Positions 1-12,737 of a DNA stretch of 64,000 nucleotides are shown piece after piece. Under the pieces are notes generated by a model. That model was not told the origin of the DNA. It was given only the letters and a program-made list of their open reading frames with translations, and did not search any database. Each line of letters opens with the position of its first letter. The stretch's first letter is position 1. The translations under genes were made by a program, and so were the position numbers. This stretch comes from Clavulina sp. PMI_390 (lineage: Eukaryota > Basidiomycota > Agaricomycetes > Cantharellales > Hydnaceae), in assembly GCA_015039315.1 (NCBI GenBank), contig WIDE01000045.1, positions 188,910-252,909 on the forward strand, in the 5' to 3' direction.

Positions 1-2
1 CT

Positions 3-3000
3 TTGGCGCCACTCTCTGGTAGGAAAACGTCGGCTTCTGCCCCGACCACCCCTCCGCGACAGATGTCAATGGCGAGCGCATCGCCCACTTCGGACGCTTC
101 ACCGATATCCCCCCCTCCTCCCTCGAATGCCCTCTCAATACCCAACGACGCACCGTCATCCCCACAGACTCCGTTCCCATCATCTAATGAACAGTCTGCT
201 GCAACAGATTCATCTACAGCAGCCACCACCTCTCCAACAACCCCCCGGCCTATCAAAACATCTCAATCTCAGCTGCGCCCGGGGCTATCGCCCAGTGGGC
301 CCACTTCCCCAACCGCCAGTGGTCGCACCGGGTCAGGTTTTTCCTTTGCAAAGATGACAGGTCGTCGCCGTAGTTCATCCAATATCCTCCGCCCTAATGA
401 AGGCGCAAAGACCGCACCTCACTCCCCACCGACCGAGATCCAGGAGGAGTCGTCATACACCGCCGCCGCTGTCCTAGGAGCCCCTGCTGCTGCTGGTACA
501 CCAGACGCAGGTGCTGCGCCCGCTTCCGGCGCCGCTACTCAGATCGTCGTCCAGCCCCCATCCACAAACGTCACTCCGAGAACCGCCACCCCGTCTACCC
601 CGTCCTCCATCCGCCAACGATCCTCCACCATGAACTCGTCTCATGGCCATGGCCCCCTCTCCGATCTCAAACGCTTCCTCAACCATCATCTTCCCCATGG
701 CCCTCATCACACGCCAAGCACTCATGCGACGAGTGGCGGGCCCACCTCGGTTCAGTCCGGTGTCATGTCCCCTGCTGCTCCTGCCCCCGCTGTCGTCGGG
801 GCTAAAATTGTGCAAGCTCAACCGAGCGCAAGCGCCACTGATGGCGGATCGATTACGAAGAAAGCTTCTGCTTCTCCCTCTTCGTCAACCGATGCAAGGA
901 GCAGCACAAAGTCTTCCACCATGCAGTCCTCATCCAAGGCACCCAAGAGCGGCACGTCAACTCCCGGCACTTCCGTCTTGCTCAAGCACGTTTCCAGCCA
1001 CCACGAGGGTTACATGAGCGGTGGTCCGATCAAGGGCCTGACGCCAGCCCACCCTCCTGCTGCTGCTGCTTCTACTGCAGTAGTCGACAAATCCCATCAG
1101 CATCACCAGCACCAGCACCACCATGCCGCCGGCCACGCTTCCGGAACTCATACCCCCCAGTCTCTATCCGAAGCTACGCAAGCGCACCTGGGCAAAAAGT
1201 ACGGTAAATGGGGCAAAGTCCTTGGCTCTGGTGCCGGTGGGACCGTGCGTCTTATCAAGGGGAATGCCAAGACCGGAGGCAAGATCTATGCCGTGAAGGA
1301 GTTCCGGCCAAAGAGAGTTGGCGAGAGCACCAAGGAGTACCAGAAGAAGGTCACCGCCGAATTCTGTGTGGGCAGTGCGCTCAAGCACGTCAACATCATT
1401 GAGACGGTTGATATTGTCAGCGATCATGGGCATTATTACGAGGTGATTATTCCTTCTCATTAGTCGGATTTATCGTCTCAGTCATTTACGAGTCCGCTGA
1501 CTTATCCTCCTTGCAGGTCATGGAGTATGCGCCGTACGATCTCTTTAGTGTCGTAATGACAGGTTCGATGAGCCGCCCGGAGATCTACTGCGTCTTCCGA
1601 CAGATCTGCGATGGTGTGTCATACCTGCATGGCATGGGTCTCGCCCATCGTGATATCAAGCTGGACAACTGCGTCATGACCACCGATAACATCGTCAAGC
1701 TTATCGACTTTGGGACTGCCACCGTGTTCCATTACCCTGGCAAAGCCACTGTCAAGGCCACCGGTGTTGTCGGCTCAGATCCTTATCTTGCCCCTGAAGT
1801 CCTGAGCCAAGACAGCTATGACCCGCGCAGGACGGACGTCTGGAGTGTCGCCATGATTTTCCTCTGCATGGTCTTGCGCCGCTTCCCTTGGAAACTCCCT
1901 GACCCCAAAAACGATGCCAGCTACAAGGCTTTTGTCAATGCGCACCCGGATCTGACGATCAAGCGTGTCAAGACGAAGTCGAGCGTGGCGACGGCCCTGA
2001 ACTCGATCGGAAAGCCTGGTGCGACGGATTCGTCTGCCAAATCGACTGCCAACGCGAGCCTTACTGGGTCGTCTGGTTATGAGCCGTCGTCCCTTGGGGA
2101 TAGCTCGACTGTGGACTCTGTCTCGATGATTACGTCTGGCACGGATGTTGATGCTGATAGCGAGGATGCGGCCGCCAACTTGTTTGGTGTGCGCCTTCCA
2201 GCTGGCGCCGGCGGATCAGTTGTCACGCTCCCAGCTGGCGCCATTTCTGGAGCCTCTGCTGCCCCGATGATCAAGACGAACAGCCCCGACGATCTTGATC
2301 AGGGCGAGCCCACTGCCAAGCAGCAGCAGGAGCAGGCTGCTATGGATGAGAAGATGAGGAACATTGATCCCAGCGTCACTCATCTCCCTCGACCTGGGTC
2401 GACAGAGAGCTTGCCAGAGACGCAGACCCCTACGCATGTTCATGTGGAGATCCCTGCCGAGAGGCCAGTTGACCTGCCTTCCGTCGTTGTCGCACCCCCT
2501 ACGCCCTCTACCCCCGTCCCTAGGGCCACCCCTGCTCCTCGCTCAGCTTCGACCCCCTTCCTTTCCTCAACCATGCAGATGACACCCGCAAACCCTGCCC
2601 CTAAGGAGCCTGCCGCATCCCTTCGTGAACCTGGCGTGAGCGCCTCAGATGCCAGCGAAGTTCAAGTGAGGAAGCGCCCTGCCTCTACCACTGCTGCCAA
2701 GGAGAAGGAGAACACTACCAGCAGCACCAAGGACGCGGTAGACTCGATCTTCCGGCTCCTGCCTCGTGAATCGCGTAATGCCATTCGTCGGATGATGTAC
2801 ATCGACCCATCGGGTCGCTGCACCCTCTCGGACCTCTTGCACGGTCAGGGCAAGGGCGGAGGCCTTGTGTGCCGCTGTGGTGGTGCTGAGTGCGGTGGAG
2901 GCTTGAACACTCCTCCCGACGAGGAGCAGTACGAGCCTTTGGGCAATGAGGAGGAGGACGAGATCATGAATGGGGACGAGTGGCTGAAGAACATCGTTTG

Positions 3001-3091
3001 CTGCTCGCATGAGGGGTCAGATAAGGGCCATCATTCGCACATCAAGGTGATGTCGGAGGAGAAGCCTCAGAAGCGCAGATTCTTCCATTAG
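3..3091 (+). CDS. Hal4/Sat4-Npr1-type serine/threonine protein kinase (5' end may lie outside window)
   Basis: Fungal kinase of the Npr1/Hal4/Sat4/Ptk group, whose yeast members control plasma-membrane transporters and ion homeostasis. Two exons: 3-1442 and 1517-3091, with a 74-nt GT-AG intron placed inside the kinase domain. The first ~390 residues are Ser/Thr/Pro-rich and probably disordered, with a His/Gln run. The kinase domain then shows the glycine loop GSGAGGTVR, the AVKEF lysine, catalytic [12 protein letters not shown], and [13 protein letters not shown], the activation-segment signature of this group. The C-lobe is split by a ~230-residue Ser/Pro-rich insertion before its last helix ([18 protein letters not shown]), and a Cys-rich tail with CRCGGAEC follows. 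The frame is open to the window edge; the first in-frame ATG is at 63, so the true start may be upstream. The family is secure, the exact ortholog is not. Confidence 0.88.
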
Positions 3092-3894
3092 AGAAGTTGT
3101 AGGGGCATGACCTCTCAGGGTGTCTAGCTGCGACCAGTGCACTGGCCCACGTTTCCCAACCCGTTATTCATTTTTTTTTCCCTTTTCTTCTTTTTCTTCT
3201 TCGCCTATTTTCGCATTTTCTTGCCTGCAGAATCTATTTTTTACGATTATGCCCGATCTCATTCTGATTCGTCTCATTTTTTTTTCCCTTTTGTCGACGT
3301 CGCCGACTTTTTGAAGGACTGGTTTGGTTTTATACTTTATCCCTCCTCAACACCGTCGTGCATCCGCAGACTACAATCAAACCAAAGTACTGTAACAATT
3401 CTGTAGATCTCTCTCTCTCTCCTCCTTTCCTACTCTTCCCTTACCCTACACCTCCCTTCCTCACTCTCCTTCGTCGGCTGCACATTCATTCATTCCACTT
3501 CGTTATGACTTTGCGTCACTGGCTGCTTCCCCTTCTCACCCATCTCGCAATTGTGCTACCACCTCCACTCTACACTTATCATACCATTTTTCGTCCTGAT
3601 TTTTCTTATTTCTCGACGTCTGGGTTTGATCCCTTTATCCAGTCAATTTTTCGATTCTGCGTCCAACTGGAACTTTCTAGCACGCATATACACACTCCTT
3701 AGGTTTGGGTTTTTGAGAATGGAATATCTGCTCAACATCGCTCTGATACCCTCTATAAGCACGTATGAAATGAGCAACGAGAAAGAGGAAGGAGGAGCCA
3801 ATCATCATAAGCGCTTCGGTCAACCAAATAGTGTCTAAGAAAGGAAGTCGGGCGCTTAGCGTGTTTGAACATCAAGTGTGGTACAGCGACTTCA
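3092..3894. other. Intergenic spacer with pyrimidine-rich tracts
   Basis: About 800 bp between the kinase stop and the NDUFS3 start. It is strongly T/C-rich, with T-runs near 3170-3290 and a CT repeat near 3407-3425. Short open frames here are low-complexity translations. It probably holds the kinase 3' UTR and the NDUFS3 promoter. Confidence 0.6.
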
Positions 3895-5202
3895 ATGGCG
3901 TCGCTCGCTCTCTCGCTCCGACGGGCAACAATAGCTGCTCGTCCACTGCTGGCAGCGGTTCGGAGCTCACCTCGCTATGTTTCTTCCTCAACAAGGCTTT
4001 CTGGTGGGCAATTCACGGGCCACGTCCCACCGTCGACATTTCTTGCGAGCCCACAACTAATTCTTGATACTCTTTTTTTCTTTCTTCCTGACTATTTCTA
4101 TAGCCTCTGAACCTCCGTTTTCTGAGCCTGCCGGGATCGATGGCAAAGTGCAATACTCTGCACTGACCGAACCTCTCCACGAATACGGCTCGTACTTGAC
4201 CCAATGCCTGCCCAAGTTCATCCAGCAATACAGCGTGCTCAAGGATGAGCTGACGCTCTATGTTGCGCCTTCGGCTGTTGTACCTGTGCTGACGTTCCTC
4301 CGGGACCACTCGCAGTGCCAATATGCTGCGTTGATGGATGTGTCTGGTGCGGACTATCCGACCAGGAGCCAGCGCTTTGAGGTCGTGTATCATTTGTTGA
4401 GCGTGCGGTTTGCGAGCCGGATACGCGTCAAGACGTATGCGGATGAGGTCACGCCTGTGCCAAGTGCAGTGGGTATCTTCAGAGGTGCCGATTGGTGAGT
4501 GAGAGAAAGATTTTGTGTTTGTATAGTGGATTCGTCAAGAGGTGCTGATAATTTTCTTTTGTCCTCTCCCTATGCTTGGTTTTGGTCTGGCATAAACTCG
4601 ACTTTCGATTCGTAGGTACGAACGTGAAATCTGGGATCTCTATGGTGTTTTCTTCAGCGGACATCCCGACTTGTGAGAGCTTCCCGTGCTTATATTGCTA
4701 GTTCTCTATATTTACGCTCTTTGTCTATTAGGCGAAGAATCCTTACTGACTACGGTACGAGCGGTTCCTTGATATATTCGTTATTTACTATATCTTGTTG
4801 CCTGCGGAAATCTCATTCTGCCTGTTGTTTCTCTGAAATTTAGGCTTTGAGGGACATCCTCTGCGCAAGGACTTCCCTCTCACTGTGAGTTTTTTTCACC
4901 TGTATTTATTGAACCCACATTCTGGCTCATACATCCTTGCTACCTATAGGGTTATACTGAGGTTCGGTACGATGAGGAGAAGAAGCGTGTCGTTTATGAG
5001 CCCTTGCAACTTACCCAGGCTTTCCGGTGTGTTACATTCAGCACCTTGACTCTCCGTATCCAAAACGACTCTTTAGTAATGATGCGTTTCTTATAGTAAC
5101 TTTGAATCTACGAGCCCCTGGGAGATGGTTGGAGATGGTGATAACACGAGGCCGGAGTCCTTCAAGATCCCTGCCCCAAAGCCCGCTGAGGAGAAGAAAT
5201 AG
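3895..5202 (+). CDS. NDUFS3: NADH:ubiquinone oxidoreductase 30 kDa subunit, mitochondrial complex I
   Basis: Core subunit of the peripheral arm of respiratory complex I (bacterial NuoC family), imported into the mitochondrial matrix. About seven exons. The first (3895-4003) encodes an Arg/Ser/Ala-rich presequence starting [19 protein letters not shown]. After the intron 4004-4103 comes the mature part, with [31 protein letters not shown], and across three small exons the family signature [20 protein letters not shown], then [20 protein letters not shown] and YTEVRYD. It ends in [10 protein letters not shown]. All junctions restore the frame: the donor at 4004 leaves one base that joins with CC at 4104 to make the Ala codon. 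The ATG at 3895 was chosen because the targeting peptide begins there. Confidence 0.95.
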
Positions 5203-5303
5203 ATGCTTTCCACATTTGTATTCGAATCGAGTGGCTATCCGTAATCACAATTACTATTTTTTCATCTCTATTCGTGCGATTGAATAGGCCCGCTGGTCGT
5301 CTT

Positions 5304-5354
5304 GCGACCTCGGAGGCTTGCTGTGTCCCTTGTGTTTGTTTGGCCCGAGGTCGC
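5304..5354. repeat. 10-bp perfect inverted repeat (hairpin) after NDUFS3
   Basis: GCGACCTCGG at 5304-5313 is mirrored by CCGAGGTCGC at 5345-5354 with a 31-nt loop. It lies 100 bp after the NDUFS3 stop and 130 bp before the next start codon. It could fold in the NDUFS3 3' UTR or be a paired binding site for a dimeric regulator. Confidence 0.5.
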
Positions 5355-5485
5355 TTTCCACAAGCAACGTTAGGCGCTTGAACCCGCCAGCCATCTCTGG
5401 CCCCCCTCTACGCACGCCAGGTAGGCAGATTAAGCGCCATTAGACAGCGCAGAACACGTGTCTCATTATTCTGGGCATCCAGCAC

Positions 5486-8400
5486 ATGGCCCAATCTGAA
5501 GAACCGACGACTCTGCCTCGTCTTGAGTCGCCACAGCTAACAGCACCCCTTGCACAAGCCCCTCCGGCGCTCGATGCTATCTCTGGGTCGACGCCGGAGG
5601 GGCAAGACCAATCTCAGAGTAATCCCCAGGAATCTACCATATCAACGCCATGGGCAGATCCTACAACCCTGAATGCTGGTCGTGCTATTGACTCCCTTTC
5701 CCAACCCCCTACATCTGTATCATCGACACCAAATGGGATGAACCCTCTTGGAAGCTCAGAAAAGCCTTCTGTCTCTGATCAGGGCCCGCAATCTCTGTCT
5801 GGTCATGTTGACTCTGCACCGACCACATCAAAGCTTGCGCATCCGTTTAGTGGCCAACCACCACTTCAAGCAGGCACAACCACTCCTACTTCAATGAGCT
5901 CTAATCCGCCTACACCAGTTGAACCAGCATCACACGCGGCTGCTGCGTCTCCGTCACCGGTCCCCACAAAAAGAGTCGCTGCTGTCAAACCGATGAACGT
6001 GAACCGCATGTTCCTGGGGAAGACAGCGACCACTGCAGCGCCAGCAGCGCCGGCCCCCAGTGGTGTCAAATCTACTACGACGCCTCAATCGCAGAGTACG
6101 TTATCACTATATGAACACTTCTCTCCCGAAAACCAAGGCTCAATGTTGATCCTGTCATAGCCCAACCCACACCCCCCCACTCGCGGCTTGTCACAGCCAA
6201 GCTAACTGGTATCGCGCAGACATCCGCTTCGCCTACAGCGGTATGGAAGAGCCCAAGTTCATCCGTTCCCTCCACCTCTGCGAGTACCCCAGCACTTCAA
6301 CATGCGCAGCCCAACTTTTCGGCTCCTATCGGTTCCTCGACCACGAAGCCCGGTCCTCCGACAAAACCCTCATCATCTCATCCTGGGAAAGTGTGGTCGG
6401 CAAATTCTGGGCCTCCTTCAGCCATTCTGCCTAATGGAGCTGCTCGGGAATTTCCAACCGCAGCAGAGGTTGCGAACAGTATGTACTCAAGGCAACTATC
6501 CTGATCAGCATCCACTGATGGAATGTTTTCAATAGTCAAAAAGGCCAAAGAGGAGGCAGCGGCGGCGGCGGTCCTCGATGCTGCAGCTTTGAAGCTCCAG
6601 CAGGCGGCCACTGCCGATGCTTTCCGAGGGATGCATCTGGATCCAAAAGCCCATCACTGGGATGATGTACGTCGCATCCGCGCCCTTGACTCCTCGTTAT
6701 AGGTTGTTAACTTGACGCGATAGGACGAAGATGAAGACGACTTCCTGAATGAAGTGATCGAGTTTGGCGATGGCACACAGTACACTGTGAAGCACGAAGA
6801 TCCTCTACCACCGGCTGGAACTGCACCAGCTTCTTTACCTCCACAGGAAGAGCCAAGCGACCATATTTCCACCACTCCAGTGCGCAAAGAGGATAGATTT
6901 GGCGCTGATATTGGGCGTCAATGGCCACCAGCACCCAAACCAGTGTCTGATGCTCCCGACTCTAGTAATCTCCCTTCCACAAGCCCTTCAGAAGGCCCTG
7001 GGCGACCCCCCTTAGGTGTCAAAACGCTGTTCAACGAGCGCTCGAATCGATACGAGCAGGCTAATTCCTACCGACCTGGACAGTCTCCAAGCGACGCCCG
7101 CCCACCACCCCCTCCCAAGAGCGTATGGACTCGACGTGAATCGCAGACAGAGAACCAGAACAACGGCGCGCCGCGATGGCAACATGATCGCACAGCTCCA
7201 GCTCCAGGGAACCAGAGAAGGCAAAGTTTCGCGAGTGAAGACGCAACGGTTAGCCCTGTCCAGCGCACAAGCTCCACTCTTACTTCAAATGGGCGCAACG
7301 GAGGGATCTCTCCATCAGACCCTTATGGAGGAAACGCTCTAGGCTTGGCGAGACACAATCGTTCAAGGTGGGCTTCTGATCCTATCGCTTGACGTGGACA
7401 GAAAACTGACCTTTGTTGATCTCAATTCAGAGGACCGTCCTTCACGGATCACCCCCCTGATCTACGCGGTTCACGATACGACAATAAAGCCCAATCAGGT
7501 CCAGATGTTCGCGCCCCTTCTCGAGAATCTGTTCGAGAGAATGGTGCTTCTCACTCGCGTCCTCCTCAGGGCCAAATGATGCCGCCACCCACGATCCCTG
7601 CGCATGCTCAACGACGACCCTCCCGTACCAATCGCGAGATGCCTCCTCCCTCGTTCATTCCCAACCACAAAGCTGCTCCTCCATCCTCGCAAGGATCCGA
7701 TACTCCTACGTCGCAAGCCGCAATTATTAGCCCAGCGCGCTCCCCCGTATTATCGATGAAATCCCCTCGACCGCTCCCCAACAATCTACTTCCTCCTTCC
7801 TCCTCCGTTGCCCCTCCGCCTGATCCCTATGCCCTCAAAGCACCCACCCTCTCTGACATCGAGAGCTTCAGTATGCAGTCTATGCAAAGTGCTGCGGAAA
7901 GAGCCAGAGAACGGAAGAGGCTCGAGGAAGAACAACGCGAGAAGGAGAAGGAGCGTGCCAAGAAGAAGGCGGAGGAGCTTGCTGCCGCTGCGGAGGCGAA
8001 GGCGGCTGCTAAGCGTGCTGCAGATGCGGACGCGGCAGCGGCGATAGCTGCAAAAGCAAAGGCGGAAGCTGATGCAGCTGCCGAGGCATTGGTTCGGGAA
8101 GAGGAAGCACGACTTGCCACGGCGACTGTGGTGAATTCTCTTCCTCCCAAACCTGTCGTAGCAGAACATCCTGCATCTGCGTCTGCCGAGTCTTCTGCAT
8201 CGCCTGTCTGGCGTGTTCGGTCATCAAGAGGTAGTAAACGTGGAGCAGTGGAGCCACCACCGCCCGTACCGTCTCAATCATCCCAAAAACTAGATGCCTC
8301 TGGGCCTAAGTCGGCTACCACTCCACAACAAGTAGGGCCTACACCAGCTGCACCATCATCACGTCCGAAACCGTCATGGGCGAATGTGGTCAAAGTTCCG

Positions 8401-10938
8401 GATAGCGCGCCCAGTCCAGTTGTCGAACGCCCTCAGGCAGCACCACGGGTGGCTATCATGCACAATGATTCATGGCGAAAGACAGGAGCTCCTCCGCCTC
8501 CCCAACCTCCTAAGGTCATCCCTTCGGTCTTTGATGTTCCCTCAGAAGATCATGATGCTCTTGAACTATTTGACTTTACTGACATGCACAAACTCGTTGA
8601 GGAGGCACCGCCTCTTGAAGGAGCAAAGGTGGCTGGCGAGCAGGATCCTCTCAACACTGCCCGACCGGAGGCCCCAGCTAGCTCGCTGCCACTTCATGCA
8701 GACCACAGTCCACCCTCCCGCCACCATGCCGAACCCGAACGTCCTTCAGTAGGCCCTCGACCGTCAACTCAAGCAAGAGCTCCTTCGCTAACCGCAACAT
8801 CGCCTCGAACGCATCCGATCTCACCCGTCTTGAGCACAAAAGGCTTGATGTCCCCACAAGCTTTAGCCTCCCTTCCTCTTCCTCCATTCAAGACGCATGC
8901 TCGCGAGTCTGCGATGTCTGCATTGGAGCAAACAATGTCTCGCATCAAAGGCGCGATCAGCAATATGCGTCCCGGAGAATCAGCTGCCTCGATTGATGCT
9001 GCGCTAGCTGCTGCCAGCCAAGCAAGGAAAGCCGAAAATGACGAGTTTGCCGTTACTCAACGTCCACGGCCATCAAGCCCCCCTCCCCTTGGGCGAAGTC
9101 CACATGTGCACATACCCCGCAGGTGGACCAAGGTGCAATCAATCGACAGCCGACTTCTGTATCTCTGGAAGCTACCACCCCGGCCAGTAAGATTAGACAT
9201 CCTATCCTGGGATCCTCCCGTCGAGGGAATGTCACGGAAGACCCTCTCTCGAGATGAAGTGTTGTTTGGTGCGGGCAGTGAACGCATTGCTGTGGCCTTA
9301 CCTTCAGCCAGCTCGTACAAAGCTACGCCTGCCGTTGCTCGGGTTAATTTGCCAACTTCGAAGCCTGCCCGACGTGCGCTTCGACGACCGGAGGTTAGTG
9401 TATCTATCACGGAGGCCTTGGATGTTGTCAGCCGAGACCCAACTCCGATGTCACCCCCGCAACCCTCCAAGACATCTCTTCCACCGTCGACACCGCCCCG
9501 CCAAACGAGATCCGCCGTGGATGTCTCTCCCCCTCCTCTATCCTCAGTGTCGTCTGTGGCGAGTATCAAGGGGAAGGCGAGACCATCTGTGGGTTCCGGA
9601 GGTGTGGCTTTCTCCAAGCGCATTCATGGTGCCACGGACTCTGTATCGTCTGTGAGTTTCACGGTCAATAGTGAACTCGAAGACGAGACTGCCGCCAGTG
9701 AGCCATCTCCGTCTAAACCCGAGGTTGAAAATAGTCCCAAAGCTCCTCTGGGCCAAACAACCAAGAATGTGCGTCCATTCACCAATAAATGAAGAATATC
9801 AAAGCTGACGCCTAACTCATACCAGGATTCTACCTCCACCTCACAGCCAGTCATCCCACCAACAAAACCAACACCTTGGACCAAATCACCGCTAGTGTTC
9901 CAGACGTTGGAGATCTCACCCCAGTCGGCTGCGGACCCCGAAAACATCAAATCTATCTGGGAAACCAACAACAAGAACGTCACGGCGGCCGAAAACTCTC
10001 TGAAAGGAATCTCAGATGAATTACCCTCGTTTTCCCTGCAAGAAGTCAAGTCCGACGATGGTGATGAACCTAAATCCCCCAAACCTTCATCTCCAGCCCC
10101 CACCGCTCCTCCTCGTCGAGCACCCATGCGGATGTCTGTTATGGACGCCCATCGCGCATTTCAGATGGTACCCCAGCCGCCACCAGGTGCTCCTGAGGTG
10201 AAGAGCCCCAACTATGGCCCTATCGAGCCTCCCACCCCCAAGGAACCGCAACAGGAGCCTCGTCCAACAGCTCCGCAGACTACCCCCCAACATCCTTCCC
10301 ACCGAGGGCCAATTCACCGGCCTTCGTATCCCCCCTTCCCAACACCAGGCACCCCAATGATGTATGCTCAGCAAGCCTATGGTGTCGCTCCAATTGGGGT
10401 GCAACCGCCGCGAGGCCCCTTGCAGAACGGGCTTACGCCTACTCAGGGAGCTCCCCCTACGCACATGTGGATGCAAGTCAACGCTGCCCCGGCATACTAC
10501 CGCCCCTATCCACAAGCTGCCATGATGTATCCATCGCCTTCGACCCCCACTGCTCCTGGTAGCTTCTCCCCGACCCCCGGACCCCAACCCGCACTTCAAG
10601 TCAACGGCAATAAGCCCGTCGTGAACGGCCGAGGACCTCAGTCTCGTCCAACAAATGGGGCAGGCCCGAGCATGGCGGCCAACAACAACGCTGCGCGAGG
10701 GATGAGCCCTGCCCCTGGCGCCCTTGCGTACGGGACGCCTGGTCGCATGACACCTGCATACTACACACCTACCGTCCAACCCACGTCCCTCCCCCCCATG
10801 GCGACGTACCCTTCGTCCCCTGTTCCTCATTACACACCCCCTCTTTCCACACACTCCTCTGGCTCCACTGGCCACAGCTCAGCCATCTACTCCTCCGCTC
10901 CCCATCCTGCGTATCGACCCACTCCCCCTTCTTGGTAG
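5486..10938 (+). CDS. Very large, mostly disordered protein with Ala/Glu/Lys coiled-coil segment, unknown function
   Basis: I do not recognise this protein. About seven exons give roughly 1600 residues, mainly Ser/Pro/Thr/Ala-rich. Recognisable islands in order: a short motif NVNRMFLGK (near 5995-6020); an acidic patch DEDEDDFLNEVIEFGDGTQY (6724-6783, across an intron that ends at 6723); a long charged helix rich in Glu/Lys/Ala, probably coiled coil (about 7890-8110); KPSWANVVKV (about 8370); a compact basic segment around RRWTKVQSIDSRLLYLWKLP (9119-9180); TPWTKSPLVFQ (about 9870); and a Pro/Gly/Tyr-rich C-terminus ending in TPPSW. Intron 7368-7430 joins SR to GPSFTDHPPDLRG, and another ends near 9824. 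The conserved islands in a disordered chain suggest a scaffold or RNA-linked role, but that is a guess. The stop lies 12 bp before the assembly gap. Confidence 0.75.
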
Positions 10939-10950
10939 TTTAGTGTTTAC

Positions 10951-11710
10951 NNNNNNNNNNNNNNNNNNNNNNNNNNNNNNNNNNNNNNNNNNNNNNNNNN
11001 NNNNNNNNNNNNNNNNNNNNNNNNNNNNNNNNNNNNNNNNNNNNNNNNNNNNNNNNNNNNNNNNNNNNNNNNNNNNNNNNNNNNNNNNNNNNNNNNNNNN
11101 NNNNNNNNNNNNNNNNNNNNNNNNNNNNNNNNNNNNNNNNNNNNNNNNNNNNNNNNNNNNNNNNNNNNNNNNNNNNNNNNNNNNNNNNNNNNNNNNNNNN
11201 NNNNNNNNNNNNNNNNNNNNNNNNNNNNNNNNNNNNNNNNNNNNNNNNNNNNNNNNNNNNNNNNNNNNNNNNNNNNNNNNNNNNNNNNNNNNNNNNNNNN
11301 NNNNNNNNNNNNNNNNNNNNNNNNNNNNNNNNNNNNNNNNNNNNNNNNNNNNNNNNNNNNNNNNNNNNNNNNNNNNNNNNNNNNNNNNNNNNNNNNNNNN
11401 NNNNNNNNNNNNNNNNNNNNNNNNNNNNNNNNNNNNNNNNNNNNNNNNNNNNNNNNNNNNNNNNNNNNNNNNNNNNNNNNNNNNNNNNNNNNNNNNNNNN
11501 NNNNNNNNNNNNNNNNNNNNNNNNNNNNNNNNNNNNNNNNNNNNNNNNNNNNNNNNNNNNNNNNNNNNNNNNNNNNNNNNNNNNNNNNNNNNNNNNNNNN
11601 NNNNNNNNNNNNNNNNNNNNNNNNNNNNNNNNNNNNNNNNNNNNNNNNNNNNNNNNNNNNNNNNNNNNNNNNNNNNNNNNNNNNNNNNNNNNNNNNNNNN
11701 NNNNNNNNNN
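10951..11710. other. Assembly gap (run of N)
   Basis: 760 undetermined bases between the stop of the large disordered protein and the VPS55 promoter. Content and true length are unknown. Any open frame called through it is meaningless. Confidence 1.
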
Positions 11711-11808
11711 GGAATGAGCGCATTTCGTTGTCGTCACGTGTTTGCGTCACAGCCTGCGGTCTTGTTGTGAACCCGTAGTCTTCTGTTGACCGCTATAGGA
11801 GGCAAAGC

Positions 11809-12342
11809 ATGGCTGGCCTCAAGAGTGAGCAATCTCTGCAGTCCGGCCTCCAGGAAATGTTCCTAATCGTCTGCTCGCGTGGAAATCCAGCCGTTATCCT
11901 GTTGGCATTCGTGCTCGCCATTGGCTTCCTCCTCGTCATCCTATCATGTGCCTTATTCCAGAACTGGCTTCCTTTGTTCGTTGGTGAGTTGAACCTTTCA
12001 ACTCTATGCTCTCCACACTTCTACAACATCTGATCTGTCCTCCATGTGACCTGGATAGCCTTGACGTTCGTCCTGGCGCCTGCGCCTAACGCGCTAGCAA
12101 ATAGCTGCGCCCGCGGTCAGGACTTCAACTCTGAATACGACTCCACATCCCCCATTGTCGACTTTGGTCGCTTCATGACCTCTTGCACCGTCGTCACCGG
12201 CTTCGCCCTCCCCATCGTCCTCTCACACGCCCAAATTATCCACCCTGTTGCGTCCCTGATGTCCCTGGTCGGCGGTGGCCTTATCTACGTCACTATCACC
12301 GCCTATTCTGCCGTGTTTAGGCAAGAAGAAGACGAGTTTTGA
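11809..12342 (+). CDS. VPS55: Vps55/LEPROT-family endosomal membrane protein
   Basis: Small four-helix membrane protein of late endosomes; in yeast Vps55 works with Vps68 in endosome-to-vacuole sorting. Best model has three exons: 11809-11824, 11891-11983 and 12059-12342. With both introns removed the protein starts MAGLKTVILLAFVLAIGFLL, which aligns with yeast Vps55 and human LEPROT (MAGVK start). The family core continues as VILSCALFQNWLPLFV, ALTFVLAPAPNALAN, a hydrophilic loop, then GFALPIVLSHAQII and a last membrane segment ending in FRQEEDEF. The first intron (66 nt) is a multiple of three without a stop, so its retention would insert 22 residues. The family call is very secure. Confidence 0.93.
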
Positions 12343-12737
12343 TTCTAGTGTGTAACTGTGTAATCTGATCATGATGTGATTCTTTGCGATGGCCATGTCG
12401 TGTGACTCCTTTTACCTTGAATACCCTCTCTCACTGTATTCCAGCCTCATCCGTTATTGCAGCATCCTAGTATTCATTTTGAAACTATCCACTTCTAAAC
12501 GAGGAATAGCTCTCTCATCTCACAGGCAGTTTGAACACATAACATGGCTTTGGTTGCCAAAGATTCAACTGGTAGATTATTTCGTGAAACTTATAGGCAT
12601 AAAAACGGCCTAGCACCAGAATGAAACCCAAACAAGATAATAATGATAGGGTGTAAATAAGCAGTAATGTCGTCCCAGCAGGCCCAGAGGATAATGGTGA
12701 AATTGTGGGAAAGAGTGGAAGGTATTGTGATCAAGGA
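12343..12737. other. Convergent 3' spacer between VPS55 and TRS120
   Basis: About 395 bp between two facing stop codons, AT-rich. Nothing coding is evident; it should hold both 3' UTRs. Confidence 0.6.

Noticed and set aside
3120..3838. Overlapping plus-strand frames rich in Phe/Ser/Pro between the kinase and NDUFS3
   Set aside because: They are translations of T/C-rich low-complexity DNA, as expected for UTR and promoter.
10940..11770. Open frames through the run of N
   Set aside because: Assembly gap; no sequence evidence.
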